This document shows positions 35,858-43,687 of a DNA stretch of 64,000 bases, piece by piece (within the stretch, counting starts at the first letter, position 1; each line of letters starts with the position of its first letter). The position numbers and the translations under genes were made by a program. Below the pieces are notes generated by a model, which saw nothing but the letters and a program-made list of their open reading frames with translations, searched no databases and was not told where the DNA came from. The stretch is from Actinophytocola gossypii (GTDB lineage Bacteria > Actinomycetota > Actinomycetes > Mycobacteriales > Pseudonocardiaceae), in assembly GCF_025165815.1 (NCBI RefSeq), contig NZ_JAFFZE010000010.1, positions 186,001-250,000 on the forward strand. Reading direction: 5' to 3'.

Positions 35858-37512
35858 AGCAGCGCCTCCGGGATGTCGACGTGCCGGGAGCGCAACCACT
35901 CGCCGAGTGCCTTGGCCTGCGGGTCGAACCGGGTGGAGGCGGCGACGCCCTGGCCGAGCAGGCCGTGCAGCACGAAGTTGATCGCGCCGAGGTTCGGCAG
36001 CGGGTGCCGGTCTATCGTGCGATCCCTGGCCTCGGGCAGCAGGTCGCGCAGCCGGTCGGTGGTCAGCTCGTGCAGGAGCCACGGGTAGGCGGCCGGGTCG
36101 CGCACCCACACGCCCAGGTTCGCGTCGCCGCCCTTGTCGCCGGATCGGGCCGCGACGACAGTGCCCAGCGGGGCGCGGCGGGTCGGGCCGGGGGTGTACG
36201 CGGGTTCGGCGGGCGGGTCGTCGGTGCCGGTGCCGAACGCGGTGGGCGGGGCGATCGGGCGCCGCTCGCCGTCCGGGAGGACCGCGACCTGCTCGATGTC
36301 GCGCTGCGGCACGTACTCCGGCCGGTAGACGCCCACCGGGCTGGGGTCGCCGGGCGGTGAGGTGAGGGTGAACCCCGGGTAGGAGGCCAGCGCCAGCTCG
36401 ACCGCGGCGCGGGAGAACGCCTTGGCGCGCTTGGCGTCCGTGGTCCGGATGGTGGCGTGCAGCAACGCGCTCGCCGCCTCCTCGGTGTCCGCGTCGGGGT
36501 GGTCGGTGCGGGCGAGCGTCCAGTGCAGGCCGTCTCCACCGACGGCGTCGGTGAGCTGACGACGGGCCAGCGCGGCCTTCTCGTCGATGTCGAGTCCACA
36601 GAGGACGAAGGTCATCGCGTTGCGGAACCCGTCGAGGGTGTTCACGCAGACCTTGACCGTGTCCGGCGGCGACTCACCGCGAACGCCGCTGATCCCGACC
36701 CGGTCCGGTCCGTCCTGGATGAGCGTGACCGTGTCGAACCGGCTGGTGACGTCGGGCCCGAGGTAGCGGGGGCCGGCGATCTCGTAGAGCAGCTGCGCCT
36801 TCACGGTGTCGACGGTGACCGCGCCACCGGTACCGGCGTGCTTGGTGATCACCGCGGAGCCGTCCGCGGCGACCTCCGCGATCGGGAACCCGGGGTGGAC
36901 GGGGTCGGCCAGCTCGGTGAAGAAGGCGTAGTTCCCGCCGGTGGCCTGGGTTCCGCACTCCACGACGTGTCCGGCGACGGTCGCCCCGGCGAGCGCGTCC
37001 AGGTCGTCGCGGCGCCACCCGAAGTGCGCGGCGGCCGGCCCGACGACGAGCGAGGCGTCGGTGACCCGGCCGGTGACCACGACGTCCGCGCCGGCGTTCA
37101 GGCACTCGACGATGCCCCAGCAGCCGAGGTAGGCGTTGGCGGTGAGCGCACCGTCAATGCCGCGGCCGAGCAGGTCGTCACCCTCCACATGGGACACCCG
37201 CACGTCGAGCCCCTGTCGTGCGGCCAGTTCCCGGATGGCGGCGGCGAGCCCCGCCGGGTTGAGCCCACCGGCGTTGGTGACGATCCGGACGCCGCGGTCC
37301 AGGGCGAGCGCGAGCCCGTCCTCGAGCTGACGGAGGAAGGTGCGCGCGTACCCGCGGTCCGGGTCCTTCATCCGGTCCCGGCCGAGGATGAGCATGGTCA
37401 GCTCGGCCAGGTAGTCCCCGGTGAGCACGTCCAGCTCACCCCCGGTGAGCATCTCGGTGACGGCGTCGAACCGGTCCCCGTAGAACCCCGACGCGTTCCC
37501 GATCCGGATCAT
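35854..37512 (-). CDS. DUF1446 / acyclic terpene utilisation AtuA-family protein
   Basis: A 552-residue protein of the AtuA (DUF1446) family, found with geranyl-CoA-type carboxylases in terpene-degrading bacteria; its reaction is not established. Conserved segments are the N-terminal '[15 protein letters not shown]', '[17 protein letters not shown]', '[15 protein letters not shown]' and the C-terminal '[16 protein letters not shown]' of the associated DUF4387-like/AtuA C-terminal region fused in one chain. It overlaps both neighbours by 4 bases (ATGA at 37509-37512 and GTGA at 35854-35857), so it is part of one transcript. Cytosolic; no signal peptide. Confidence 0.88.
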   Translation of the reverse strand: MIRIGNASGFYGDRFDAVTEMLTGGELDVLTGDYLAELTMLILGRDRMKDPDRGYARTFLRQLEDGLALALDRGVRIVTNAGGLNPAGLAAAIRELAARQGLDVRVSHVEGDDLLGRGIDGALTANAYLGCWGIVECLNAGADVVVTGRVTDASLVVGPAAAHFGWRRDDLDALAGATVAGHVVECGTQATGGNYAFFTELADPVHPGFPIAEVAADGSAVITKHAGTGGAVTVDTVKAQLLYEIAGPRYLGPDVTSRFDTVTLIQDGPDRVGISGVRGESPPDTVKVCVNTLDGFRNAMTFVLCGLDIDEKAALARRQLTDAVGGDGLHWTLARTDHPDADTEEAASALLHATIRTTDAKRAKAFSRAAVELALASYPGFTLTSPPGDPSPVGVYRPEYVPQRDIEQVAVLPDGERRPIAPPTAFGTGTDDPPAEPAYTPGPTRRAPLGTVVAARSGDKGGDANLGVWVRDPAAYPWLLHELTTDRLRDLLPEARDRTIDRHPLPNLGAINFVLHGLLGQGVAASTRFDPQAKALGEWLRSRHVDIPEALL

Positions 37513-38306
37513 GTGGCCGCCCTGCCCGTCCCCGGCGGACCCGCGAACGCCTGCGCGATGTCCAGCCACCGGTCGGCGTCCGCGCCGGTGGCGGTGAGTG
37601 CCGTGTCGGCCCGGTTGACGCGCTGGGTGGCGAGCAGGCAGAAGTCCAGCGCCGGCCCGGTGACGCGCTGCGCCGCGTCCGCCGGCCCCCAGGTCCACAC
37701 GTCGCCGTCGGGTCCGGTCAGCTCCACCCGGAACGGCTCCCCCGGCGGCGGCTCCTGGCGCACCACGTACGCCCAGTCCCGGGTGCGCACCCCGATGTGC
37801 GCGACGTGCCGTAGCCGGCGGGTCGGAGCGCGGGCGACGCCGAGCGCGTCGGCGATGTCGGTGCCGTGTGCCCAGGTCTCCATCAGCCGGGCGGTGGCCA
37901 TGGAGGCGGCGGACATCGGCGGGCCGTACCAGGGCAGCTTCGTCCCGTCCGGCACCTGCTCGATGGCGTGGGCGAGGTCCGCGCGGCCCCGGCGCCAGTC
38001 GTCGAGCAGCTGGGCGGGCGGCTTCCGTACGCCGTCGGCAGCGGCCTCGTCGACCACGGCGTCCATCCGCTCCAGCGGCGTGGTCGACGCCAGCTCGGTC
38101 AGCTCGGCCTGGAAACCGGCGGGGTTGGTGATCGCGAGCAGCGCCCGCTGGTCGGTCCACGCGAGGTGCGCGACCTGGTGCGCCACCGTCCAGCCGGCGG
38201 CGGGGGTCGCGGTCGCCCACCCGTCCCGATCCAGGCCGGCGACCAGCTCGTCGATCTCGGCTCCCTCGTCGCGAAGGTCCGCGACCAGCGCGTTCAGCTC
38301 CACCAC
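37509..38306 (-). CDS. TIGR03084-like / DinB-maleylpyruvate-isomerase-type metal-binding protein, first gene of operon
   Basis: A 265-residue helical protein of the mycothiol-dependent maleylpyruvate-isomerase/DinB superfamily, actinobacterial TIGR03084 subgroup. The N-terminal four-helix part shows '[21 protein letters not shown]' and '[17 protein letters not shown]', whose histidines would bind a metal ion; a SCP2-like C-terminal domain with '[15 protein letters not shown]' follows. It commonly heads operons with AtuA-like and acyl-CoA genes, but no reaction is proven. The start is a GTG at 38306 (or 38303). The promoter and operator lie directly upstream at 38316-38354. Confidence 0.85.
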   Translation of the reverse strand: MVELNALVADLRDEGAEIDELVAGLDRDGWATATPAAGWTVAHQVAHLAWTDQRALLAITNPAGFQAELTELASTTPLERMDAVVDEAAADGVRKPPAQLLDDWRRGRADLAHAIEQVPDGTKLPWYGPPMSAASMATARLMETWAHGTDIADALGVARAPTRRLRHVAHIGVRTRDWAYVVRQEPPPGEPFRVELTGPDGDVWTWGPADAAQRVTGPALDFCLLATQRVNRADTALTATGADADRWLDIAQAFAGPPGTGRAAT

Positions 38307-38335
38307 GGCACCACCATGACACGGGCCGGAGTTAC

Positions 38336-38353
38336 AAGCAAGCACGCTTGCTT
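38336..38353. promoter_or_regulatory. Perfect 8-2-8 palindrome, probable TetR operator of the acyl-CoA operon
   Basis: AAGCAAGC-ac-GCTTGCTT is a perfect inverted repeat 30-47 bases upstream of the first gene of the leftward operon that ends with a TetR gene. It resembles TetR-family operators of lipid-catabolism regulators, though its spacing differs from the KstR2 site. TGTAAC on the minus strand just downstream could be the -10, so binding would block transcription. A T-tract follows on the plus strand. Confidence 0.7.
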
Positions 38354-38470
38354 TTTTCGTCGGGAGGCTTTGCGCCACATGGAGTAATTGCGCCGGCCAC
38401 GGCGCCTTGTCGGTTTTGGGTAACACCTCGGTGGTAGTCGTCTGCGTCCCACCGAATGAAATTCGACTGA

Positions 38471-38785
38471 GATCCACAGGAGAGCCGCCGGGCGCGGTTG
38501 TCCGCGAGCGAGCGGGCCCAGCAGGCCGCCGTCGCCCATGGCGACCGCCTGCACGACACGTTCGCCGCGCTGGCGGTGGCCGCGCGCCGGCACCCGCCGC
38601 AGGACCGCAAGCTGTCCGGGCAGCCGGGCTGGATGGTGCTCAACGGCGCCTACCTCGTCGACGACGCGGGAGCGGCCGAGATCGCGGCGGCCGCGGAACG
38701 GCTGTCCGACGAGCTGCCCGGCGTGCGGGTCCAGTGCACCGGCCCGTGGTCGCCGTACTCGTTCGCCGGGGTCGACCAGCGATGA
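38471..38785 (+). pseudogene. gvpL: Truncated gas vesicle protein GvpL/GvpF (C-terminal fragment)
   Basis: The open frame encodes only about the last 95-105 residues of a GvpL/F-type protein, which normally has about 230-280. The family C-terminal signature is clear: '[13 protein letters not shown]', then 'LPGVRVQCTGPWSPYSFAG' (compare the usual GPWPPYSF). A stop at 38468 closes the frame upstream, and no good start exists: only TTG 38498, without a ribosome-binding site. The N-terminal domain is therefore deleted. Its TGA overlaps the gvpS start (ATGA), preserving the ancestral cluster layout. It is most likely non-functional. Confidence 0.78.
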
Positions 38786-38991
38786 CGACCGAGCTGAGCA
38801 CCGAGCGGGAGGTGTCCCCGGAACGGCGGATCGCCCTGGTCGACCTGCTCGACCGGGTACTCGCCGGCGGCGTTGTGCTCGCCGGCGAGATCCGGATCGC
38901 GGTGGCCGACATCGACCTGGTGCACGTGTCGCTCCGGGCGCTCATCACCTCGCTCAGCACCCTGGAACGGAGCGCCGCCGATGACGAATGA
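38782..38991 (+). CDS. gvpS: Gas vesicle protein of the GvpA/J/S family
   Basis: A 69-residue protein with the GvpA/J-type core 'RIALVDLLDRVLAGGVVLAGEIRIAVADIDLVHVSLRALI', which in structural gas-vesicle proteins forms the helix-strand-strand-helix rib unit. Its short length and position between gvpL and gvpK fit the minor component GvpS (or GvpJ) of actinobacterial clusters. The ATG overlaps the gvpL fragment stop by 4 bases, and its end overlaps the gvpK start by 11 bases. Without gvpA, gvpO, gvpN, gvpF and gvpG nearby it cannot make vesicles on its own. Confidence 0.82.
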   Translation: MTTELSTEREVSPERRIALVDLLDRVLAGGVVLAGEIRIAVADIDLVHVSLRALITSLSTLERSAADDE

Positions 38992-39280
38992 GCAGCGGAA
39001 CGTCCTGGCCGACCGGATCGCCGCCGACCCGGACAACGTGGAACGCGGCCTGGTGAGCCTGGTCCTGACGATCGTCGAGCTACTCCGGCAGCTGGTCGAA
39101 CGCCAGGCACTGCGCCGGGTCGACGAGGGCAACCTCACCGACGACCAGGTGGAACGGCTCGGCCTCACCCTGATGCGCCTGGAGGAGCGCATGGAGGAGC
39201 TGCGCGAGCACTTCGGCCTGACCCCGGAGGACCTGAACATCGACCTCGGTCCCCTCGGCCCCCTGCTCGGCGACCCCTGA
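38981..39280 (+). CDS. gvpK: Gas vesicle protein GvpK
   Basis: A 99-residue acidic helical protein matching GvpK almost throughout: 'ADPDNVERGLVSLVLTIVELLRQLVERQALRRVD', then 'DQVERLGLTLMRLEERMEELREHFGLTPEDLNIDLGPLGPLL'. GvpK is an accessory factor for gas-vesicle assembly. It appears full length and intact although the start of the cluster is missing. The ATG lies within the last codons of gvpS. Retention of an intact reading frame suggests recent truncation or a separate use; the sequence alone cannot tell which. Confidence 0.9.
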   Translation: MTNEQRNVLADRIAADPDNVERGLVSLVLTIVELLRQLVERQALRRVDEGNLTDDQVERLGLTLMRLEERMEELREHFGLTPEDLNIDLGPLGPLLGDP

Positions 39281-39298
39281 CCCGCCTGCCCGACCCCG

Positions 39299-39745
39299 TC
39301 AGGCGAGCCAGCGGCCGTCCCGCATGAGGTCGCGTCCGCGTAGCTCGTTCTCCTCACGCCATGCCTGGATGCGCCGCGGCCGGATCAGGAAGTACTGATA
39401 GGGCTCGGCGAGCCCGCGCGGGTCGAAACCCGTCCTGGTCGCGAACGCGTCGCCGGTCTCGGTGTCCGGGTCGACCGGCTCGGCGGTGCCGTCGACCATG
39501 ACGACGTCCCGGGTCGGTCCAAGGCTGAGCCGCACCCGGCCGTCCGCCAGCAGGTTGCGGGCGGTGACCGAGGTTCGCGGGGTCGAGATGAGAAAGGTGG
39601 CGCCGTCCCAGAAGTACGAGAGCGGAACGAGATGGGCGCCGCCCGTGGAACCGGACGTCGCGACCCAGACATCGACGTCGTGCTCCAGCTTCGCGCGGGT
39701 GTCCCGCGCTCTGGGACCGGGTTCCCGTGGCGGCGCGTTCGTCAT
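39299..39745 (-). CDS. Pyridoxamine-5'-phosphate-oxidase-like (PPOX/F420 split-barrel) protein
   Basis: A 148-residue split beta-barrel flavin/F420-binding protein. The family order is visible: 'DVDVWVATSGSTGGAHLVPLSYFWDGATFLIST', 'TSVTARNLLADGRVRLSLG', and a C-terminal 'YQYFLIRPRRIQAWRE'. The last motif is typical of the F420-dependent actinobacterial subgroup. It probably reduces a small hydrophobic molecule; the substrate is unknown. The ATG has GGAAGGGAG upstream. It is third in a leftward operon with a VOC protein and a DUF1801 protein, 13 bases after the VOC gene. Confidence 0.87.
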   Translation of the reverse strand: MTNAPPREPGPRARDTRAKLEHDVDVWVATSGSTGGAHLVPLSYFWDGATFLISTPRTSVTARNLLADGRVRLSLGPTRDVVMVDGTAEPVDPDTETGDAFATRTGFDPRGLAEPYQYFLIRPRRIQAWREENELRGRDLMRDGRWLA

Positions 39746-39758
39746 GCTTCTCCCTTCC

Positions 39759-40376
39759 TCAGGACGTGAGTGCGGTCGCGGGCTGCCAGGCGAAGCCGTC
39801 CGGGTCGGTGAAGGACCCGGAGCCGTCGATGGTGAGCCGGTGCGAGCCGGTGCCATCGGGAGCGACGCCGGCGTCCTTGGCGAGGGCGCGGCGCCGGTAC
39901 AGCGCCAGCTTCACCGCGCTCGCCTCGGCGGCGAACTCGACGTACATGCGGCCGAAGCTCTTGCCGACGACCAGGCCCTGGTCGACGTAGAACCGCTTGC
40001 TCGCGGCCACGTCCTCGACGCCCAGCAGGAGCACGAGCTGGTCGATCCGCCGGGTGGCCGGGCCGGTGTCCTTCTTCGCCGAGGTCGCCACCTTCCAGAT
40101 CGCGCCGTCCGGGGCCCGGACGACCCCGCCGTAGCCCCAGAACGACTTGGACACGGGCTTCAGCGTGGTGGCGCCCTCGTCGAGCGCGGAACCGATGAGA
40201 CTGTCGACAGTGGACGGCTGGGACACCGTGAGCGACAGCGTGTACCCGCGGAAGCCGCTCGTCGGTGCCTCCGACGCCCGCACCCGGATCTGGGACTCCA
40301 GGTCGAAAGCCTTGACGTAGAAGCGTTTCGCGGCCGCGGGGTCGTCCACGTCGAGGGTGACGGATTCGATGTTCAT
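39759..40376 (-). CDS. VOC (glyoxalase/bleomycin-resistance) superfamily protein, two domains
   Basis: A 205-residue cytosolic protein with two VOC half-modules: the first 'IESVTLDVDDPAAAKRFYVKAFDL', the second 'RIDQLVLLLGVEDVAASKRFYVDQGL', with 'DPDGFAWQPA' near the end. Such proteins bind a metal and act as dioxygenases, isomerases or drug-binding proteins; here the function is open. The ATG at 40376 gives the canonical start; a GTG at 40385 overlaps the stop of the DUF1801 gene. It belongs to the operon divergent from a TetR regulator, so it may be induced by a small-molecule ligand. Confidence 0.87.
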   Translation of the reverse strand: MNIESVTLDVDDPAAAKRFYVKAFDLESQIRVRASEAPTSGFRGYTLSLTVSQPSTVDSLIGSALDEGATTLKPVSKSFWGYGGVVRAPDGAIWKVATSAKKDTGPATRRIDQLVLLLGVEDVAASKRFYVDQGLVVGKSFGRMYVEFAAEASAVKLALYRRRALAKDAGVAPDGTGSHRLTIDGSGSFTDPDGFAWQPATALTS

Positions 40377-40381
40377 GGCGG

Positions 40382-40879
40382 TCACGCTACGTCCGCCGCG
40401 GCTGCGAGGGCTTCTCGATTCCTGACCGGTCGCACCGCCCGCTCCACCAGCGCTCCGATCCGCGCCTCCACCTCCGCCGTCACATCGGCCAGCGCGAAGC
40501 CGGCCGGCCACATCGGACCGTCGTCCAGCGTGGCGAGGTCGCTGAACCCGAGCGTCGCGTAGCGGGCCTTGAACTTCTCCGCGCTCTGGAAGAAGCACAC
40601 CACCTTGCCGTCCAGCGCATAGGCGGGCATCCCGTACCACAGCTTCGGTTCCAGGACCGGAGCGCTGGCCATGACGACGGCGTGCACGCGCTCGGCCATG
40701 ACCCGGTCCGACTCCCGCATCTCGGCGATCTTCGCGAGTACGTCCTGCTCCGCCAGCGCCGCCTTCTCCGCGCGTGTACCGCGGCGGCCCGCGGCCTTCA
40801 GCTCCTTGGCGTGGTCCTTCATCGCGGCACGTTCCTCGGCGCTGAAGCCCTCGCGCGTGCTGCTCCTACTGCTTCCCAC
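40382..40879 (-). CDS. DUF1801 (YdhG/YjhA-CyaY-like) family protein
   Basis: A 165-residue protein of the DUF1801 family. The N-terminal ~50 residues are highly charged (Lys/Glu-rich, 'AERAAMKDHAKELKA'), followed by the domain with 'VHAVVMASAPVLEPKLWYGMPAYALDGKVVCFFQSAEKFKARYATLGF'. The fold is frataxin-like but the role is unknown. The GTG at 40877-40879 follows AAGGGAACC. It is first in the leftward three-gene operon, and a perfect 9-3-9 palindrome lies 26-46 bases upstream. Confidence 0.87.
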   Translation of the reverse strand: MGSSRSSTREGFSAEERAAMKDHAKELKAAGRRGTRAEKAALAEQDVLAKIAEMRESDRVMAERVHAVVMASAPVLEPKLWYGMPAYALDGKVVCFFQSAEKFKARYATLGFSDLATLDDGPMWPAGFALADVTAEVEARIGALVERAVRPVRNREALAAAADVA

Positions 40880-40904
40880 AGCGGTTCCCTTCGGTGATCA
40901 CAAC

Positions 40905-40925
40905 ATCGGCACGCGGCGTGCCGAT
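40905..40925. promoter_or_regulatory. TetR operator copy 1 (leftward side)
   Basis: ATCGGCACG-cgg-CGTGCCGAT is a perfect 21-base palindrome lying 26 bases upstream of the DUF1801 gene. The core CGGCACG-N3-CGTGCCG is repeated at 40963-40979, with centres 56 bases apart, in the shared control region with the divergent TetR gene. It should be the binding site of that TetR protein. Confidence 0.8.
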
Positions 40926-40956
40926 CGAGACCGATGATGCACGCGAGAACCCCGGA

Positions 40957-40986
40957 TGTCAACGGCACGCTCCGTGCCGATATAGT
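40957..40986 (+). promoter_or_regulatory. tetR promoter with operator copy 2 in the spacer
   Basis: TGTCAA (40957-40962) and TATAGT (40981-40986), 18 bases apart, form the promoter of the TetR gene. The spacer is filled exactly by CGGCACG-ctc-CGTGCCG (40963-40979), the second copy of the palindrome. Repressor bound here would exclude RNA polymerase, giving autoregulation. The -10 ends 8 bases before the ATG, so the mRNA is probably leaderless. Confidence 0.78.
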
Positions 40987-40993
40987 GACGGTC

Positions 40994-41581
40994 ATGGCCG
41001 ACCAGCCCGCCACCCCGCGACGCAGAGGCGCCGCCCGCACCGACGAGCTGCTCCAGGTGACCCTCGACCTCGCCGCGGAGGTCGGCTACGCGGGCATGAC
41101 CATCGAGGCCGTCGCCCGCCGGGCCGGCGTCGGCAAGCACACGATCTACCGGCGCTGGTCGTCCAGGTCGGCACTCCTGCTCGACGCCCTGAGCCGCGCC
41201 TGGACCACGGACCTGGACTACCACGACACCGGCGACGTCCGGGCCGACCTGCGCGAGCAGTTCCTGCGCTCCGCCCCCGCGCTCACCGACCCACCGATCG
41301 GCCCGGTCTACCGCGGGCTGATCGCCGAGGCGCAGTCCGACCCGGCCCTCCGCGCCACGCTGCACGAGCGCTTCCTGCACACCGTGGAGCAGAGCACGCT
41401 GGACCGGATCACCCGCGCGCAGCGGGCCGGCGAACTGGTCCCGGACGTGGATCTCGAGTTCGCGGCCGAGGTGCTGTGCGGCACGTTGTACTACCGCCAC
41501 CTGCTGTCGACCCGCCTCGTCGACGAGGCGGCCGTGGACGCCCTGCTGGACATGTTCATGGCCGCCTACGCCGTGCGGTGA
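40994..41581 (+). CDS. TetR family regulator (autoregulated)
   Basis: A 195-residue repressor. The HTH is at about residues 14-60 ('LDLAAEVGYAGMTIEAVARRAGVGKHTIYRRW'), followed by a TetR C-terminal domain of the type with 'PVYRGLIAEAQSDPALRATLHERFL'. It is divergent from the DUF1801/VOC/PPOX operon, and both promoters carry the same palindrome, so it should repress both itself and the operon. The ATG at 40994 lacks a ribosome-binding site and is 8 bases from the -10, consistent with leaderless translation. A terminator starts over its stop codon. Confidence 0.93.
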   Translation: MADQPATPRRRGAARTDELLQVTLDLAAEVGYAGMTIEAVARRAGVGKHTIYRRWSSRSALLLDALSRAWTTDLDYHDTGDVRADLREQFLRSAPALTDPPIGPVYRGLIAEAQSDPALRATLHERFLHTVEQSTLDRITRAQRAGELVPDVDLEFAAEVLCGTLYYRHLLSTRLVDEAAVDALLDMFMAAYAVR

Positions 41582-41612
41582 AGGACGCCTCGGGCGAAGA
41601 CGTCCTTCACCG
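41576..41612. terminator. Terminator between TetR and protease genes
   Basis: A perfect 12-base inverted repeat (CGGTGAAGGACG, 41576-41587, against 41601-41612) with a 13-base loop overlaps the TetR stop codon. It lies just before the convergent protease stop (41617), so it can serve both strands. Confidence 0.83.
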
Positions 41613-41616
41613 TGTT

Positions 41617-42447
41617 TCAGCTGTCGACCTGGTTCAGCATCTGCTGGAGGTGCGCGATGACGTCCTCGGTCAGCGCCACCGCGAAGTTCCGGCCGTTGGT
41701 GGTGCCCGGTGTGGACGGCACCCCGCTGACGTGCACGCCGACGATCCGCCAGAAGTGCCGGCCAGGGGGCTGGTAGAACACCGGTGCGCCGCTGTCACCG
41801 TGGTAGGTCGACATCTGGTACAGGAGGAAGTTCTCCCCGTCGTCGACCCGCACCGCGCCGGAGCGCGTGTACTGGGTGCAGCCGGTGGTGTCGAGGTCGC
41901 CGGAGTAGCCGAGGATCGTGCACTGGAGTCCGTCGACCACGTTCGTACCCGGCCAGCTGGTGTCGAACTGGGAATCGCCGGGCGGGTCGGAGATCGCCGT
42001 GCCCAGCCGGGCGACCGCGTAGTCGTACAGGTACCTGGTGATCTCGTTGCTCGGGATGCCGCCGGGGCCCGGCGGGGGTCCACCGATCCGCTGGTAGATG
42101 TCCGGAACCCGGTACCGCAGCACCGGAAGGGCGTTGTACGGCTGCACCAGCCCGCCGTGGGCGTCCCGGTTGAGCCCCGGCCAGAAGGTCGCCTGCGCGG
42201 CACCGACGCCGACCCGCGTGTTGTAGAAGTTGTGCGCGCAGGTGATCAGATGCCGGTCGTCGAGCAGCGTCGCCGTGCCCCAGGTCCGGCTCCCGTCCGG
42301 CCAGGACGTGACCAGCCTGCCCACCCAACAGGACGGTGGGACGGTGGTGTCGGCGACCCGCGCGCGGGGCTGGCCGGGGAAGACGACCCCGACCACCGGT
42401 TCGCTGAGCGTCGCGCCGGAGGACCTGGTCCTCGGTGTCCAGTCCAT
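41617..42447 (-). CDS. Trypsin-like (S1/V8-type) serine protease without signal peptide
   Basis: A 276-residue chymotrypsin-fold serine protease. The triad is visible: His in 'HLITCAHNFYN' (about residue 71), Asp in 'RYLYDYAVARLG' and Ser in 'STYHGDSGAPVFY'. The extended form 'GDSGAPV' and the surrounding loops resemble V8/glutamyl-endopeptidase-like enzymes. No secretion signal or propeptide is evident, so it may act in the cytosol or be released by lysis. Its ATG is one base after the TGA of the novel 391-residue protein gene (TGAcATG), so the two are coupled and the second protein is a likely substrate or partner. Confidence 0.88.
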   Translation of the reverse strand: MDWTPRTRSSGATLSEPVVGVVFPGQPRARVADTTVPPSCWVGRLVTSWPDGSRTWGTATLLDDRHLITCAHNFYNTRVGVGAAQATFWPGLNRDAHGGLVQPYNALPVLRYRVPDIYQRIGGPPPGPGGIPSNEITRYLYDYAVARLGTAISDPPGDSQFDTSWPGTNVVDGLQCTILGYSGDLDTTGCTQYTRSGAVRVDDGENFLLYQMSTYHGDSGAPVFYQPPGRHFWRIVGVHVSGVPSTPGTTNGRNFAVALTEDVIAHLQQMLNQVDS

Positions 42448-42448
42448 G

Positions 42449-43624
42449 TCAGCTCCCGAGCGCCGTCGCCGCGTCCTCGACGTTGGCGCCGAGGATCAGG
42501 TAGTTGCCCTCCAGGCTGGTGAAGGTCATCGAGAACCCGGCGGAGTCGACGTGGTTGAGCTTGTACTTCGACCCCGCGTCGCCCTCGCTGTAGAAGAACG
42601 GCCACACGCCGGTCGCGTACTGGCCCTCGATGTTGGTCTGGTCCTGGTCGTCGAACTCGGCCTTCACCGTCATCGTCATGTTCACCCCGTCGACGATCAC
42701 GATGCCGGTGGTGACGTAGCGCATGAACCCCTTGGGCCCGAAGGCGTCGTCCCAGTCGGTCTCGCCCCGGGTGTTCCAGATCTCGTCCTGGTTGGACTGG
42801 TTCCGGTAGGCCTGGCTGAGCACCGCGCCGTCGTACCACGGGGTGAACTTGGCCAGCTCTGGATCGTCGTTCTTCTCGTACAGCGGGATGACGTCGACCG
42901 AGAGGGCGTGCGCGACGTCCATCTCGATGTCGATCGAGCCGTTGAAGGCGTGCTCGCTGGTGTGCTTGTACGAGGCGCTGCCCTCGCCGCCGAAGATGTC
43001 GTACCACATCTCGGCCTGCCCCTTGGCCCAGGTCTCGCTGAACGTCTTCGTCGACTGCGCGTTGGTGAACTTCACCGTGGCGCCTGGCGCGGTCTTCATG
43101 TTGTCCGCGATCATGTCGTACGAGGGGACGTAGGCCTTGGTGCCCGAGGTGCCGACCTTGGCCCACATGGCCCGCGCCGAGGTGATCGGGGTGTCCTGGT
43201 CCAGCTCGCCGACGAGCTCGTCGACCTGGTTGGGCGGGTAGTACCGCTGGGCCCACTGCCGGAAGACGGACTCGTAGGTGTCGTTCGGGCCCCAGGTGTA
43301 GGAGCCGAGGTACTGCTGCCAGGCGTCGTAGTTGTCGCCGAGCGCCTGCTGGAACTCGCTGTCCGGCGGGTCCTGCAGGCTCTGCAGGACGTCGCCGTAG
43401 CCGCTGGAGAACATGTCTCTGGACCCGCCCCACACGTTCGTCGCGGAATAGGGTGGAATGGTGTCCATGACCGACCACAGGTAGTCGGAGGTCGTGCCGA
43501 ACGGAATGCCGTTGCCCTGCGCGAGCTGGAACTTCCGGTCGTCGAGATGGAGCCCGTCGCACAACGCGTAGTACCATCCGGCGGTCGCCTCGGTCATGGC
43601 GACGGTCAGGGATTTGTCACTCAT
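42449..43624 (-). CDS. Novel 391-residue protein of unrecognised family, coupled to a protease
   Basis: The family was not recognised. The sequence is acidic and rich in aromatics, Asp and Ser, with no signal peptide, membrane segment or low-complexity stretch, so it is probably a soluble globular protein. The N-terminal third is helix-like and Trp/Tyr-rich ('WYYALCDGLHLDD', 'WGGSRDMFSSGYGDVL'). The C-terminal third has alternating polar/hydrophobic strands ending 'MTFTSLEGNYLILGANVED', suggesting a beta-rich domain. It has a very strong ribosome-binding site (AAAGGAGG) and starts 63 bases after the LuxR-type regulator gene; the protease follows 1 base later. It could be a precursor cleaved by that protease. 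The gene is convincing; the function is unknown. Confidence 0.85.
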   Translation of the reverse strand: MSDKSLTVAMTEATAGWYYALCDGLHLDDRKFQLAQGNGIPFGTTSDYLWSVMDTIPPYSATNVWGGSRDMFSSGYGDVLQSLQDPPDSEFQQALGDNYDAWQQYLGSYTWGPNDTYESVFRQWAQRYYPPNQVDELVGELDQDTPITSARAMWAKVGTSGTKAYVPSYDMIADNMKTAPGATVKFTNAQSTKTFSETWAKGQAEMWYDIFGGEGSASYKHTSEHAFNGSIDIEMDVAHALSVDVIPLYEKNDDPELAKFTPWYDGAVLSQAYRNQSNQDEIWNTRGETDWDDAFGPKGFMRYVTTGIVIVDGVNMTMTVKAEFDDQDQTNIEGQYATGVWPFFYSEGDAGSKYKLNHVDSAGFSMTFTSLEGNYLILGANVEDAATALGS

Positions 43625-43687
43625 AACGTCCTCCTTTGTAAGGTCGAGTAACAGCCATCAGAGTGTTCTCGACGGAGGCGGACGTCA

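Noticed and set aside
38336-38360. Intrinsic terminator (hairpin followed by TTTTTT on the plus strand)
   Set aside because: No gene on the plus strand ends upstream of it, the palindrome has only a 2-base centre, and its position before the leftward operon fits an operator far better.
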